Source: Motilimonas cestriensis
Lineage (GTDB): Bacteria > Pseudomonadota > Gammaproteobacteria > Enterobacterales > CBDFNC01
DNA length: 64,000 nt
Direction of reading: 5' to 3'
NCBI RefSeq assembly: GCF_021295315.1
Contig: NZ_JAIMJA010000009.1
Location: forward strand, 62,001 to 126,000
Shown piece by piece: positions 1-8,786 of the stretch. The position numbers and the translations under genes were made by a program. The number at the start of each line of letters is the position of its first letter. Positions within the stretch are counted from its first letter, which is position 1. A model generated the notes under the pieces. That model was not told the DNA's origin. It saw only the letters and a program-made list of their open reading frames with translations, and made no database searches.

Positions 1-2401
1 TCGCTTCAATGGCGGCTTTGAATAATACCGGCTCTCGGACATTATCAGCCCAGTAGGCCGCATCCCAATCACCTACTTGCGTTAATTTACCTGAAACCGT
101 TGAATACAGCGGCGTATGCGGCGTTGTCACAACAATATCGTTAAGGGCATTGATCAGCGGCGCTTTTAATTGGTCCATCACTGGGCTGTGATAAGGCACG
201 CCTACTTTTAGAAATCGCGCAAATATTCCTTTGCTATCTAATTGATTAAAAATATCCGTTAAGCAGTCCGCATCGCCCGATAGGGTAAGCGCAGTTTCAC
301 TATTGATGGCGGCAATGGAAACTTTATCACTAACATTAGCTAAGTAAGGTGCCACCTCTTGCTCTGTTAGCGCGACGGCGAGCATTTTCCCTTGCCCTTC
401 GGTGGTCTGCTGCAGCTGACTGCGGTGATAGATAACTTTTACTGCATCGTCAAAACTTAACGCGCCCGCACAATAAGCGGCAGCTACTTCTCCAGCGCTG
501 TGTCCGGCAATAGCGTCGGCTTTAATACCCCAGCTAGCGAGTAGCGCCACTAGTGAAACTTGAACAGAAAAAATGCCTGGTTGCGCAATTTCAGTATCAT
601 AAATAGCATTAGGTTTTGTCTCATCGGCAATCAGCTCAACCAATGACCATCCTGTATAGGCTTGTATTGCATCACTACACTTGTCCATCATGGCAGCAAA
701 AACAGGCTCTTTTTGGTATAACTGCATGCCCATTTGCGGCCAAGTAGTCCCCATGCCTGAGAAGATGAATGCCAAAGGCCCTGAAGCTTGTGGCGTCACT
801 GAATACTGCGCATAATTATTCGCGGGGGTATCGTTAATAAAGTCTGCGAGCCCTGCCAATACTTGCACTTTATCTTGACCATTAACCACTAAACGATGTT
901 TAAAATGCTCGCGACTTAATGCCGCCTCGGCGCAAATTCTATCAATCGAGACAGCTTCATTTGCGTTAATATAGTTAATAAAAGCTTGTGCTTGTCCTTT
1001 CAGCCCTTGGCTTGTTTTAGCACTCAAGCATAAGCTTTGAATGACTTTAATGGTTGAATCTTGGTCATTTTTTACAGTGACCTGAGGCGCTTCTTCTAGT
1101 ACTACGTTTGCATTAGTACCGCCAAAGCCAAATGAATTGATAATGGCTTTTTTAGTTTGTCCCGGTGCCACAGGCCATGGTTTATTTTCACTGGCGATCT
1201 GAATGTTTAACTCGGCTAGATTTATCGCTGGATTGGTATTGTGATAATGAATGTTTTTAGGGATCACTCCCCCATTCATCGCCATTACCGTTTTGATTAA
1301 TCCGGCGACACCTGCTGCTGCCTCGGTGTGGCCAATATTGCTTTTTACCGAGCCAATAACACATTGCTCTTGCCCCTGCTGACGTTGCCCTAAAGTCTGC
1401 CCGAGTGCATTAACTTCAATGGGGTCACCAACGGCGGTGCCCGTGCCATGAGCTTCTGCATATTGAATATCGGCACCAGTAAAACCCGCCTTAGCTAATG
1501 ATTTTTTCAACAGCCGTTGCTGTGCATCGCCATTAGGTACGGTTATCCCGCTAGTCTGTCCGTCTTGGTTAACCCCTGAAGCCTTAATGACTGCTAATAC
1601 ATTGTCACCATCTGCGATCGCATCACTGAGTTTTTTAACCACCACTAGGCCAGCGCCTTCACTGCGCACATAACCATTGGCAGAGGCATCAAAACTTTTA
1701 CATTGGCCATCGGGAGACAACATCGATGCTTTACAAATCGACATGGTTAACTCTGGGCGAAGTAGAATATTGACACCACCGGCTATCGCGACGCGACTGT
1801 CTCCGGTTAACAGAGATTTACAGGCCATGTCTAAGGCGACCAATGAAGAAGAGCATGCCGTGTCTAAAGTGACACTTGGCCCAACAAAGTCAAAACAGTA
1901 AGAAATGCGGTTAGCAGTCAGGGTCATGGATGGCCCCGTCGCAGAATGGCTAGCTATCATGCCATGGGCGGCTGAGTCCAGTTGAATTTGCTCATAATCA
2001 TGCATGAACTGACCGATAAATACGCCTGTGTCACTGCCTTTTAACGTCCCCGCTTTTAGTCCTGCATTTTCCAAGGCTTCGTGAGTCAGCTCAAGTAGCC
2101 AGCGGTGTTGTGGGTCGATATGGGGGGCTTCTATCGGTGAAATACCAAAAAATTGTGGATCAAATTGGTCTATGTCCGCAATGAAACCACCACGCTTAAC
2201 ATACATGCGGTTAACTTTGTCTTTATCACTGTCGTAATAAGAGTTGATGTCCCAGCGATCGGCGGGCACATCAACAATGCCATCGCCACCCGCTAACAAG
2301 AAATCATAAAATTGAGAAGGTGAATTTACGCCACCGGGATAGCGACATGACATGCCGACAATAGCGATATCATTACTATTTGTATTTTCATTTACGTTCA
2401 T
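1..2401 (-). CDS. Type I polyketide synthase, N-terminal KS-AT part (partial, runs off left edge)
   Basis: An open frame starts at the ATG at 2401 and runs through base 1, giving 800 visible residues. It opens with an IAIVGMSCRYPGG ketosynthase start. The KS triad is intact: Cys183 in TACSSS, His318 in EAHGTGT and His358 in KSNIGH. A linker leads to an acyltransferase domain with GHSAG (Ser635) and a later YHSPVMD motif, which fits a malonyl-type AT, though specificity is not certain. Later domains (ketoreductase, dehydratase, ACP) would lie outside the window. An in-frame stop sits four codons upstream of the ATG, so the start is fixed. It reads away from the type II operon; an EntD-type phosphopantetheinyl transferase lies 643 bp upstream on the same strand and could activate its carrier domain. 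Product unknown. Confidence 0.93.
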   Translation of the reverse strand, partial: MNVNENTNSNDIAIVGMSCRYPGGVNSPSQFYDFLLAGGDGIVDVPADRWDINSYYDSDKDKVNRMYVKRGGFIADIDQFDPQFFGISPIEAPHIDPQHRWLLELTHEALENAGLKAGTLKGSDTGVFIGQFMHDYEQIQLDSAAHGMIASHSATGPSMTLTANRISYCFDFVGPSVTLDTACSSSLVALDMACKSLLTGDSRVAIAGGVNILLRPELTMSICKASMLSPDGQCKSFDASANGYVRSEGAGLVVVKKLSDAIADGDNVLAVIKASGVNQDGQTSGITVPNGDAQQRLLKKSLAKAGFTGADIQYAEAHGTGTAVGDPIEVNALGQTLGQRQQGQEQCVIGSVKSNIGHTEAAAGVAGLIKTVMAMNGGVIPKNIHYHNTNPAINLAELNIQIASENKPWPVAPGQTKKAIINSFGFGGTNANVVLEEAPQVTVKNDQDSTIKVIQSLCLSAKTSQGLKGQAQAFINYINANEAVSIDRICAEAALSREHFKHRLVVNGQDKVQVLAGLADFINDTPANNYAQYSVTPQASGPLAFIFSGMGTTWPQMGMQLYQKEPVFAAMMDKCSDAIQAYTGWSLVELIADETKPNAIYDTEIAQPGIFSVQVSLVALLASWGIKADAIAGHSAGEVAAAYCAGALSFDDAVKVIYHRSQLQQTTEGQGKMLAVALTEQEVAPYLANVSDKVSIAAINSETALTLSGDADCLTDIFNQLDSKGIFARFLKVGVPYHSPVMDQLKAPLINALNDIVVTTPHTPLYSTVSGKLTQVGDWDAAYWADNVREPVLFKAAIEA

Positions 2402-3044
2402 ATCATCAAGCTCTTATATTTAGCAGTCAAAGTTTCAAATGGGGTTAGATAGAAAAATCAGTAATAAAGATTTTCAGTACTGTAATTATGCTTTCAGTCT
2501 GCAATTATGTATTGCCAAGTACCGTTATTCGCACTTAGAAAGAGGTAAGAAATTATTGAAAATAAGGCGAACATTTTTGAATTAATGCGACCCACAAAAG
2601 CCAATAAAAAATAAATTAAATAGCCCATAACAACCAATTCATAATCACAACAGAATCAATACACAGTATACTAAACGACACTTTTTAATCATTCAATACA
2701 CCTTTTAAAACATTAGATTAACCAAATATTAACAATTACAAGTGGCGCCATTGTTAGTCAAACGAACCATTAAAATTAAATTTAAAAGATTATAAAACTT
2801 TACTTAGTGAAAATTTAAAACAAAAAAACCATTAACCACTAGTAATGTAATGATCAATAGCAAACAATGATAAAGCGTTTTGATAATTTTTCTGAGTATT
2901 AAATAAAGAAGTTTCGCAATGCCACACCGCTCTATTCGATAAAATCAACATCACTTAATTGTAAGCACAACTATGCAAATAGCCGTAGACCTTAGCTAAG
3001 GACTACGGCTATTTGCATAGTAATAAGAAGGGCTTAACTTGGGG
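2402..3044. other. AT-rich intergenic region upstream of the type I PKS
   Basis: This non-coding stretch between the phosphopantetheinyl transferase and the type I PKS is clearly more AT-rich than the genes on either side. It holds one striking element, the 50-bp palindrome at 2971-3020. The PKS promoter must lie here because of the gap and the palindrome, but no convincing -35/-10 pair could be picked by eye. No open frame with a ribosome binding site was seen. Confidence 0.6.
2971..3020. repeat. 50-bp near-perfect palindrome
   Basis: The arm CTATGCAAATAGCCGTAG (2971-2988) is repeated perfectly in reverse complement at 3003-3020. Between the arms lies the 12-bp palindrome CCTTAGCTAAGG with one unpaired A on each side, so all 50 bp fold back with a single mismatched pair. 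It lies 24 bp past the stop codon of the minus-strand phosphopantetheinyl transferase. No run of T follows on either strand, so it is not a textbook intrinsic terminator. A bidirectional transcript end, a cruciform or a protein-binding site are all possible. Confidence 0.85.
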
Positions 3045-3785
3045 TTATTGCGCTATCACTGAGACAATATGATGATTTTCAAGGTGAACGTAACATTTAA
3101 AAATATCACCCCTGACATAATCACAACATAAAGTGTCGACTAACTGAATAACTATCAAGTTATTTGGTAAATCTACCTTGATTATTTCTGCTGCGGTAAA
3201 GTCAAAGTAATAGCCAACTTTAGGATACAGTGCTTTGAACATGGCTTCTTTGGATGAAAAAGCGAACGTAAGCGCAATAGGAAACGCCACTGCTACGGAT
3301 GCCAGCAAATCAAGCTCACCATTTGTTACTATAGTTGATGCGATAGAGTTTGCTAACTCTTCCTCCATCACTCTTTCGCAGTCAATGCCGATATATTGAT
3401 AACAAGAAGTATCCGTTACAGCAGCCATGGCAACCTGGTTACTGTGAGTGATTGAGCCAATTACGTTATCTGGCCATTTTGGTGCGCGGTTCTTACCAAT
3501 ATCAATACTTGTTTGCTCAATCGACAATAAACCTAATGCTTGCTGGCTACAAAACCGCCCAGCAAGAAACTCAGCTTGGCGTTTATTAACAGAGTTTAAG
3601 ATAACCTCAGGGCACGATACACCTAATAGGTCGAACATTCCCTGCTGATAACGGCCAATAGCAAAGTGGCATTTCACGATCACTAAGTTTGGAAAACGGG
3701 GGAACACTACTGTCTCTATTTGCTCGATAAATCCATCGGTTTTTGCTACTAATTCAACACCACAACTCAAGGGCCAGTCCTTCAT
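3045..3785 (-). CDS. EntD-type 4'-phosphopantetheinyl transferase
   Basis: This 246-residue protein would move the phosphopantetheine arm from CoA to a serine of a carrier protein. The EntD-family signatures appear in order: NKRQAEFLAGR (67-77), GKNRAPKWP (97-105), SITHS (111-115), GIDCE (metal-binding Asp135 and Glu137) and SSKEAMFK (Lys179, Glu180, Lys184). Family assignment is firm; the partner is inferred. It lies upstream of the type I PKS on the same strand and back-to-back with the ACP/KS operon, so it could serve either. It ends 24 bp before the 50-bp palindrome. The ribosome binding site ahead of the ATG is weak. Confidence 0.92.
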   Translation of the reverse strand: MKDWPLSCGVELVAKTDGFIEQIETVVFPRFPNLVIVKCHFAIGRYQQGMFDLLGVSCPEVILNSVNKRQAEFLAGRFCSQQALGLLSIEQTSIDIGKNRAPKWPDNVIGSITHSNQVAMAAVTDTSCYQYIGIDCERVMEEELANSIASTIVTNGELDLLASVAVAFPIALTFAFSSKEAMFKALYPKVGYYFDFTAAEIIKVDLPNNLIVIQLVDTLCCDYVRGDIFKCYVHLENHHIVSVIAQ

Positions 3786-4555
3786 TTTTACTGCTTCATA
3801 ATTAATGATTAATCAGCTTTAAGAAATCAATCTTATAAGCAACCAGCGGTGCTACCGCAGCGCCTATAGAAATATATCAAGGCCGGTATTACAAGGAAAA
3901 AGATAATCAATCACTCATGCGTTTACCTTGGTCGGACACATGAATGAAGCCATTTCATTGCGTTGCAATATCTCGCTGTTAAGTTCATAAGCAAATCGCA
4001 AAATAATCCACCCTGCAAGACGATTGATGAATAAAACAGCCCCATCTAACTGCTGGTCGTCTGTGGCACATCATTAACCGTGCAAGTCTATTCGTGAACT
4101 TACCGCACCAGTAGCCGCACACAAATCTATAAAGTCTCACCACTGCGGATTAATCCACCAACTCAAACTGAGCTCACAAAACAACATTCTTTTACTACAA
4201 CTATCTATATTTTGCCGCTGTTAACACATCAATCAAGAATTCTTTTAAATACAGTCATATACACCTGTTACACCTTGTTAACAGACTGATTTTAAACACC
4301 TTTATACATCTCACCCAAACAAGCTCATTTATCAGCATTTATCACTAAAAAAAGGAGGCTTGCCTATCTCGTAGAACCGATTAAACCGTTTTTTTAGTCA
4401 ATGCGACTGCCAATTATAAAAATAAAAAATCTTTTCAATTTGAGGAGAGGGCCTCCCCTATCTTAATGAAAAAAATAATTTAAATAATTGTTTTAAAAGG
4501 CTTTTATTTACTGTTATGTTTTTTAGCGCAGAACATTTAATCAAAAGGAGAGACC
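3786..4555. other. Divergent AT-rich control region between the PPTase and the ACP/KS operon
   Basis: These 770 bp separate the minus-strand phosphopantetheinyl transferase from the plus-strand operon and should hold both promoters. No open frame longer than about 20 codons with a Shine-Dalgarno was seen. The right half (about 4190-4555) is very AT-rich, with A and T tracts. The operon's ribosome binding site AAGGAGAG (4545-4552) is strong and sits 3 nt before the ATG at 4556. No promoter boxes could be assigned with confidence. Confidence 0.55.
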
Positions 4556-4966
4556 ATGATTTTGCAAAATATCACCAAGATGTTGGAAGAAGTACTCGGC
4601 GTAGAAGAACAAGAAATAACCCTAGAGGCGAACTTAGTCGATGACTTGGCCGCAGAGTCAATCGACTTTGTCGATATTATTTATGCTTTGGAGCAGGAAT
4701 ATAACTTAACGATTGCACCCGGCGACATCTTTCCTGCATTCCTTCAGCAAGAGCAATTTATCGACAGTGAAGGTGAAGTTAGCGCTGAGACACGTAGCAA
4801 ATTAGATAGCCAATACCCACACCTATCCAGTGCCTGCTTAAACGAATTTTTTGAAACAAAACAAGCCAGTATATTTTTTAGAGTAAGCGTACTCGTTGAC
4901 TTTATTGAATATAAACAGAGCGACAAAGCAGCCCAAACCACAGCGCCAACGGTAGAGCCAGCGTAA
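4556..4966 (+). CDS. Acyl carrier protein with an internal insertion
   Basis: This 136-residue carrier protein is the first gene of the type II PKS-like operon. The phosphopantetheine site is Ser35 in DDLAAESIDF, preceded by a normal ACP helix I. After helix II (YALEQEYNLTI) the protein departs from the usual 78-residue ACP. About 40 extra residues (roughly 58-98, with FPAFLQQ and a run ending SQYPHL) come before a final helix-like VLVDFIEY, and a Thr/Pro/Ala tail ends the chain. The insert could be a docking surface for the partner enzymes, which is inference. A strong AAGGAGAG precedes the ATG; the KS gene starts 14 bp after the stop. Confidence 0.9.
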   Translation: MILQNITKMLEEVLGVEEQEITLEANLVDDLAAESIDFVDIIYALEQEYNLTIAPGDIFPAFLQQEQFIDSEGEVSAETRSKLDSQYPHLSSACLNEFFETKQASIFFRVSVLVDFIEYKQSDKAAQTTAPTVEPA

Positions 4967-4980
4967 AGGGAGGAATTAAG

Positions 4981-6213
4981 ATGTATCAAACAGATGTTGT
5001 GATAACAGGCCTAGGGTGCGCCAGCGCACTAGGTAATAACAGTGAACAAATGTGGCAAGCCTTACTCGCTGGAAACACTGGCTTTTCGCCATTAGATCAG
5101 CATGATCCTCTGGCCTGTGAACAAGTACATCTGTTAGCAAAATGTCAACAATTGGATTTTTTATCTGGCCACATGGATAAGTGGCCCCTGACAAAAAAAC
5201 AGTTACGCCAAATGTCACCGGTATCCAAGATGCTCTGCCACAGTGCCCTTGATGCACTAGAGCAAGCGCAACTATCTTGTGCTGAGGTATCGAACAATGC
5301 CAAGGTCGGCGCCATTATTGGTGCAGGCGTCAACTTATGTGAGGAGCAAACCGAATTACTACCTGAGAAACGTAACCCCAACTGGTTATTACAAAGCTAC
5401 CCCAACATACACTTAGCCCATTTATCGATGCTGCTCGGACTTACTGGGTTTGCCACCACCATAGTCAATGCCTGTACCAGTGCTAGCCAAGCAATTGGTC
5501 AAGGTATGCAAATGATCCGCGCAGGCTTATTAGACATTGTCTTAGTCGGCGGCGCTGATAGTCGCATATCACCGGCATTCTTATCCGGTTTTTCACGCTT
5601 GAACATGCTTAGTCAATCAGCTGATCTTGAGCTAAGCATGCAGCCCTTTGACCAACACCGAAGCGGGTTTGTATTAGGGGAAGGCGCGGGCGTGTTGGTA
5701 TTAGAAAGCGCCCATCATGCCTCACTACGTGGCGTGAAAGCGTTAGCGCAAGTAGCCGGTTTTGGCTGTAGCCAAGACGCTTATCGCCTGACGGAGCCTT
5801 GCCCGCGAGGTAAGGCTCGCGCCATGGCATTAGCGCTACAAGACGCCCACATCAGTGCCAGCAACATTAGCTATATCAACGCCCATGGCACCGCTACTCA
5901 GCAAAATGATCACGCCGAAACCTTAGCGATACAACAAGTCTTTGGCGCAACAACGCCTTGGGTAAATTCAACTAAAGGATTTCTTGGTCATAGCCTCGCC
6001 GCCAGTGGCGCATTGGAAGCGATTGTTTGCATTAAAAGTTTACAGCAGCAAAAGCTCCACCCAAACCGCCCTTGTACCCAAGCAAAAGACGTCAATCCTT
6101 TGACCTTAGTGGGCGTGCAAGCCATGAGCACTCGTCTGGACTTTTGCATGTCTAACTCTAGTGCCATCGGTGGAACCAACACCAGTTTAGTTTTTAAGAG
6201 GATAGAAAAATGA
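4981..6213 (+). CDS. Ketosynthase, KS-alpha-like (intact triad)
   Basis: This 410-residue beta-ketoacyl-ACP synthase belongs to the FabF/type II PKS KS-alpha family. Catalytic residues are Cys165 in VNACTSAS, His302 in NAHGTAT and Lys332/His337 in TKGFLGHS. The ACTSAS nucleophile loop differs slightly from the common ACSSA. It would perform decarboxylative condensation on the operon's ACP. Its stop codon overlaps the start of the next gene, a catalytically dead KS-like protein, by 4 bp. This is the classical KS-alpha/chain-length-factor arrangement and suggests a heterodimer. Confidence 0.95.
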   Translation: MYQTDVVITGLGCASALGNNSEQMWQALLAGNTGFSPLDQHDPLACEQVHLLAKCQQLDFLSGHMDKWPLTKKQLRQMSPVSKMLCHSALDALEQAQLSCAEVSNNAKVGAIIGAGVNLCEEQTELLPEKRNPNWLLQSYPNIHLAHLSMLLGLTGFATTIVNACTSASQAIGQGMQMIRAGLLDIVLVGGADSRISPAFLSGFSRLNMLSQSADLELSMQPFDQHRSGFVLGEGAGVLVLESAHHASLRGVKALAQVAGFGCSQDAYRLTEPCPRGKARAMALALQDAHISASNISYINAHGTATQQNDHAETLAIQQVFGATTPWVNSTKGFLGHSLAASGALEAIVCIKSLQQQKLHPNRPCTQAKDVNPLTLVGVQAMSTRLDFCMSNSSAIGGTNTSLVFKRIEK

Positions 6214-7481
6214 GTGAAACTTCCCCTATCGTTATTTCTGGCATCGGCGCATTAACGCCCTTAGGCGCAGACATTAACGAACACCTTGCCGCCCACCAGC
6301 AAGGTGAGTCCTGCCTAAGGGCCAAGTACGAGTTACCGTTTTTACAAGGCGACGTTTCTGAGCCCAATATCAAGCAGTGGCTCCCAGATAAGAAATCTTG
6401 TCGCATGCTCACTCGTCAAGGTTTACTTGGCATTGCCAGTGCGACGTTAGCGCTCAATCAAGCAAAGCTCCACGCCAGTGAACTCGCTGAGCAAGACCAG
6501 CTAAACGGTGTGATCTACGGAGCCTTCTACAGTCAAGGTGTACTCAATGCCGCCCAACCTTATCTTAATGCACTCGACGGCTCAGGTGCCATTAACTATC
6601 AGGCGTTTGGCGCACGTCACTATCGCGAATTTCCACCGCTGTGGATCTTACCACGCCTGCCTAATACCACCGGCGGTCAGATTTCGATTCAATATGGCCT
6701 GCGGGGACTCAGTTACAGTGTGGTAAATGGCCCCGCTGGCGGCATGATCTCAGTGGGTGAAGCCTTAGAATGCATACAAGACGGCAGAGCCCGTCGCTTT
6801 GTTACTGGTGCATCAGAAATGGATCCGACCATTGAGCAGCTCTTTGCGCTCGATCAACTCGGTGTGCTTGCCACACAGACGCCATCAAAAGCGGGCTTGA
6901 CCATCAGTGAAGCGGGTGTGAGTTTTATTGTTGAGCCCCTTGCCCTTGCTCAATCGCGCCAGGTATCAAATAGCATTGAACTGGTTGCTTATGAAAATAG
7001 CTATATTCCACACATTCTCACTCTTTCTGAAGCGGAGCTTGAACAAAAAGTCAGAGCCCACTTTTTACGTACACTCGATAAAGCGGAACTATCACCCCAA
7101 GAGATCAGCGCTATTCAATTAACAATGGCCGGGATCCCTGCCCTTGATCAAAGTGAAGCGAAGGCGACGCAACAGGTATTTAGCGCAACTGTTCCGGTGC
7201 TTTGCGCCACGGATTACTCTGGCTTTGCATTAGGTGCAGCCGCGGCTACCAACCTCTTCTATGCTTGCTTGCAGCTGCAACATCAGTACTTAGCGCCGGT
7301 GTTAAACCAAGCCAAAAAACCGCTTACCGGACAACTTAATTACCAACAACAATGTCAATTAGATGCCGGTATCACCACCCTCTTTTGTCATCACATTGAC
7401 CATCTTGGTAACCAAGTCAGTCTAATTTTGCGTACCACCGCACACCATCACGCACCCCATCTAAAGCAGGAGGTAATATGA
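6210..7481 (+). CDS. Chain-length-factor-like ketosynthase homologue (catalytic residues lost)
   Basis: This 423-residue protein keeps the thiolase-fold outline of a ketosynthase (IGALTPLG at the N-terminus, central VVNGPAGG, ATDYSGFALG near the C-terminus). Every catalytic residue is replaced when it is lined up with the KS just upstream. The nucleophile cysteine is Pro175, the first histidine is a Met in the LTMAG stretch, the lysine is Asp, and the second histidine is Ala. Known type II chain-length factors also lack the cysteine, often having Gln, and work as partners of KS-alpha. That role is inferred here from the overlap with the KS gene. It overlaps the next gene by 4 bp. Confidence 0.88.
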   Translation: MSETSPIVISGIGALTPLGADINEHLAAHQQGESCLRAKYELPFLQGDVSEPNIKQWLPDKKSCRMLTRQGLLGIASATLALNQAKLHASELAEQDQLNGVIYGAFYSQGVLNAAQPYLNALDGSGAINYQAFGARHYREFPPLWILPRLPNTTGGQISIQYGLRGLSYSVVNGPAGGMISVGEALECIQDGRARRFVTGASEMDPTIEQLFALDQLGVLATQTPSKAGLTISEAGVSFIVEPLALAQSRQVSNSIELVAYENSYIPHILTLSEAELEQKVRAHFLRTLDKAELSPQEISAIQLTMAGIPALDQSEAKATQQVFSATVPVLCATDYSGFALGAAAATNLFYACLQLQHQYLAPVLNQAKKPLTGQLNYQQQCQLDAGITTLFCHHIDHLGNQVSLILRTTAHHHAPHLKQEVI

Positions 7482-8776
7482 AAAGAGTAGTTATTACAGG
7501 CATGGGCGCAGTCAGTGCCTTTGGCACCGGTACCGAGCGACTTTGGCAAGCCTTGTTGGCCGGTAAAAATGGCATTACCCGGATATCGCACTTGCCATTA
7601 CAAGGTGACATTGTTGCCATTGGCGCCGCTATTCCAAACTTAGAAAAAGAAATACAGGCCATTCCTAAATTGGCTGCAATGAGTTGCCAAGACCCATCGG
7701 TAAAATCATTTTTTCTAGCAGTTCATGAAGCGGTTACGCAAGCAAAACTCGACTTCACTGAGCTTAATCTAGCCAAGGTGGCAACCATGATTGCCGATCG
7801 GCCTTTTTCGCCCACCAGCTTAATGGCGCAATTTTTGCCTTCTATTAAACAAAGTCTCACTAACGAAAACATTGCCAGCCTTTCGCCCTTGCAATACTGG
7901 CAGGCATTGCAAAATGATAATGATTTAAAACAAAGCTATCGCTGCGATGAGCGCGACAGCATTAATCATTTTGTTTCCCGCTATTATCAACTAACCGGTC
8001 CCACGCTCAGTATTGGCACCGCGTGCGCGTCTGGTAACAATGGCATCGGCGAAGCGTTTGAAAAAATTCGTCATGGCCGCTTAGACTGCGCGTTAGCAGG
8101 CGGGGCCTATGATTTTGATATGAACTCAATGGTAGGTTTTACCCGCATTGGCGCATTAAGTACCCATAACTGCCCTGATACTGCGTGTCGACCTTTTGAT
8201 GCTAAGCGCAGTGGCTTTGTCATGGGCAGCGGTTGCGGCGTATTAATTATGGAGTCACTTGAACATGCCCAAGCGCGCGGTGCTGACATTCTCTGTGAGG
8301 TTACAGGTTATGCGTCTTATTCAGACGGCTATCGCGCCACTGACCCCGACCCTTCCGGAATGGGCGCTCAGCGCACCTTACGCGGTGCATTAGCTACTGC
8401 GCAGTTAGCGCCAGAGCAAATTGGTTACATTAACGCCCATGGCACCTCAACCACAATGAATGATAAAACCGAGACCAATGCCATTAAAGCCGTGTTTGGT
8501 GAACATGCCTACCAGCTCCCTATTTCTTCCACTAAGTCGATGATCGGCCACGGTATTATGGCCGCAGGTGCGCTGGAAGCGGTGGCTTGCATTAATGCGC
8601 TGCGCGATCAAACCATACACGGTACCCGCAATTATCAGCACCGCGACCCTGAGCTTGATCTTGATTATGTTGCTGAAGGCGCTCGGCAACTGACGCTAAA
8701 CCATGTTTTATCCAATAACTTTGGCTTCGGCGGACAAAACGCCAGCGTGATCTATTCCCGCTTTGTCGCTCAATAA
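7478..8776 (+). CDS. Second ketosynthase of the operon (intact triad)
   Basis: This 432-residue FabF-like ketosynthase has Cys183 in GTACASG, His321 in NAHGTST and His358 in SMIGHG. It has an extra stretch of roughly 50 residues before the nucleophile compared with short FabF proteins (around 90-150). A separate KS beside a KS/chain-length-factor pair is a known arrangement in type II systems, where it may start the chain or extend a subset of cycles; which applies here cannot be told. Its start overlaps the preceding gene by 4 bp. The dehydratase-like gene follows after 10 bp. Confidence 0.94.
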   Translation: MKRVVITGMGAVSAFGTGTERLWQALLAGKNGITRISHLPLQGDIVAIGAAIPNLEKEIQAIPKLAAMSCQDPSVKSFFLAVHEAVTQAKLDFTELNLAKVATMIADRPFSPTSLMAQFLPSIKQSLTNENIASLSPLQYWQALQNDNDLKQSYRCDERDSINHFVSRYYQLTGPTLSIGTACASGNNGIGEAFEKIRHGRLDCALAGGAYDFDMNSMVGFTRIGALSTHNCPDTACRPFDAKRSGFVMGSGCGVLIMESLEHAQARGADILCEVTGYASYSDGYRATDPDPSGMGAQRTLRGALATAQLAPEQIGYINAHGTSTTMNDKTETNAIKAVFGEHAYQLPISSTKSMIGHGIMAAGALEAVACINALRDQTIHGTRNYQHRDPELDLDYVAEGARQLTLNHVLSNNFGFGGQNASVIYSRFVAQ

Positions 8777-8786
8777 GGAAGGCCAG

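Noticed and set aside
4744-5381. Minus-strand open frames across the ACP and KS genes
   Set aside because: They are shadows of the strong plus-strand genes, whose products have clear family motifs.
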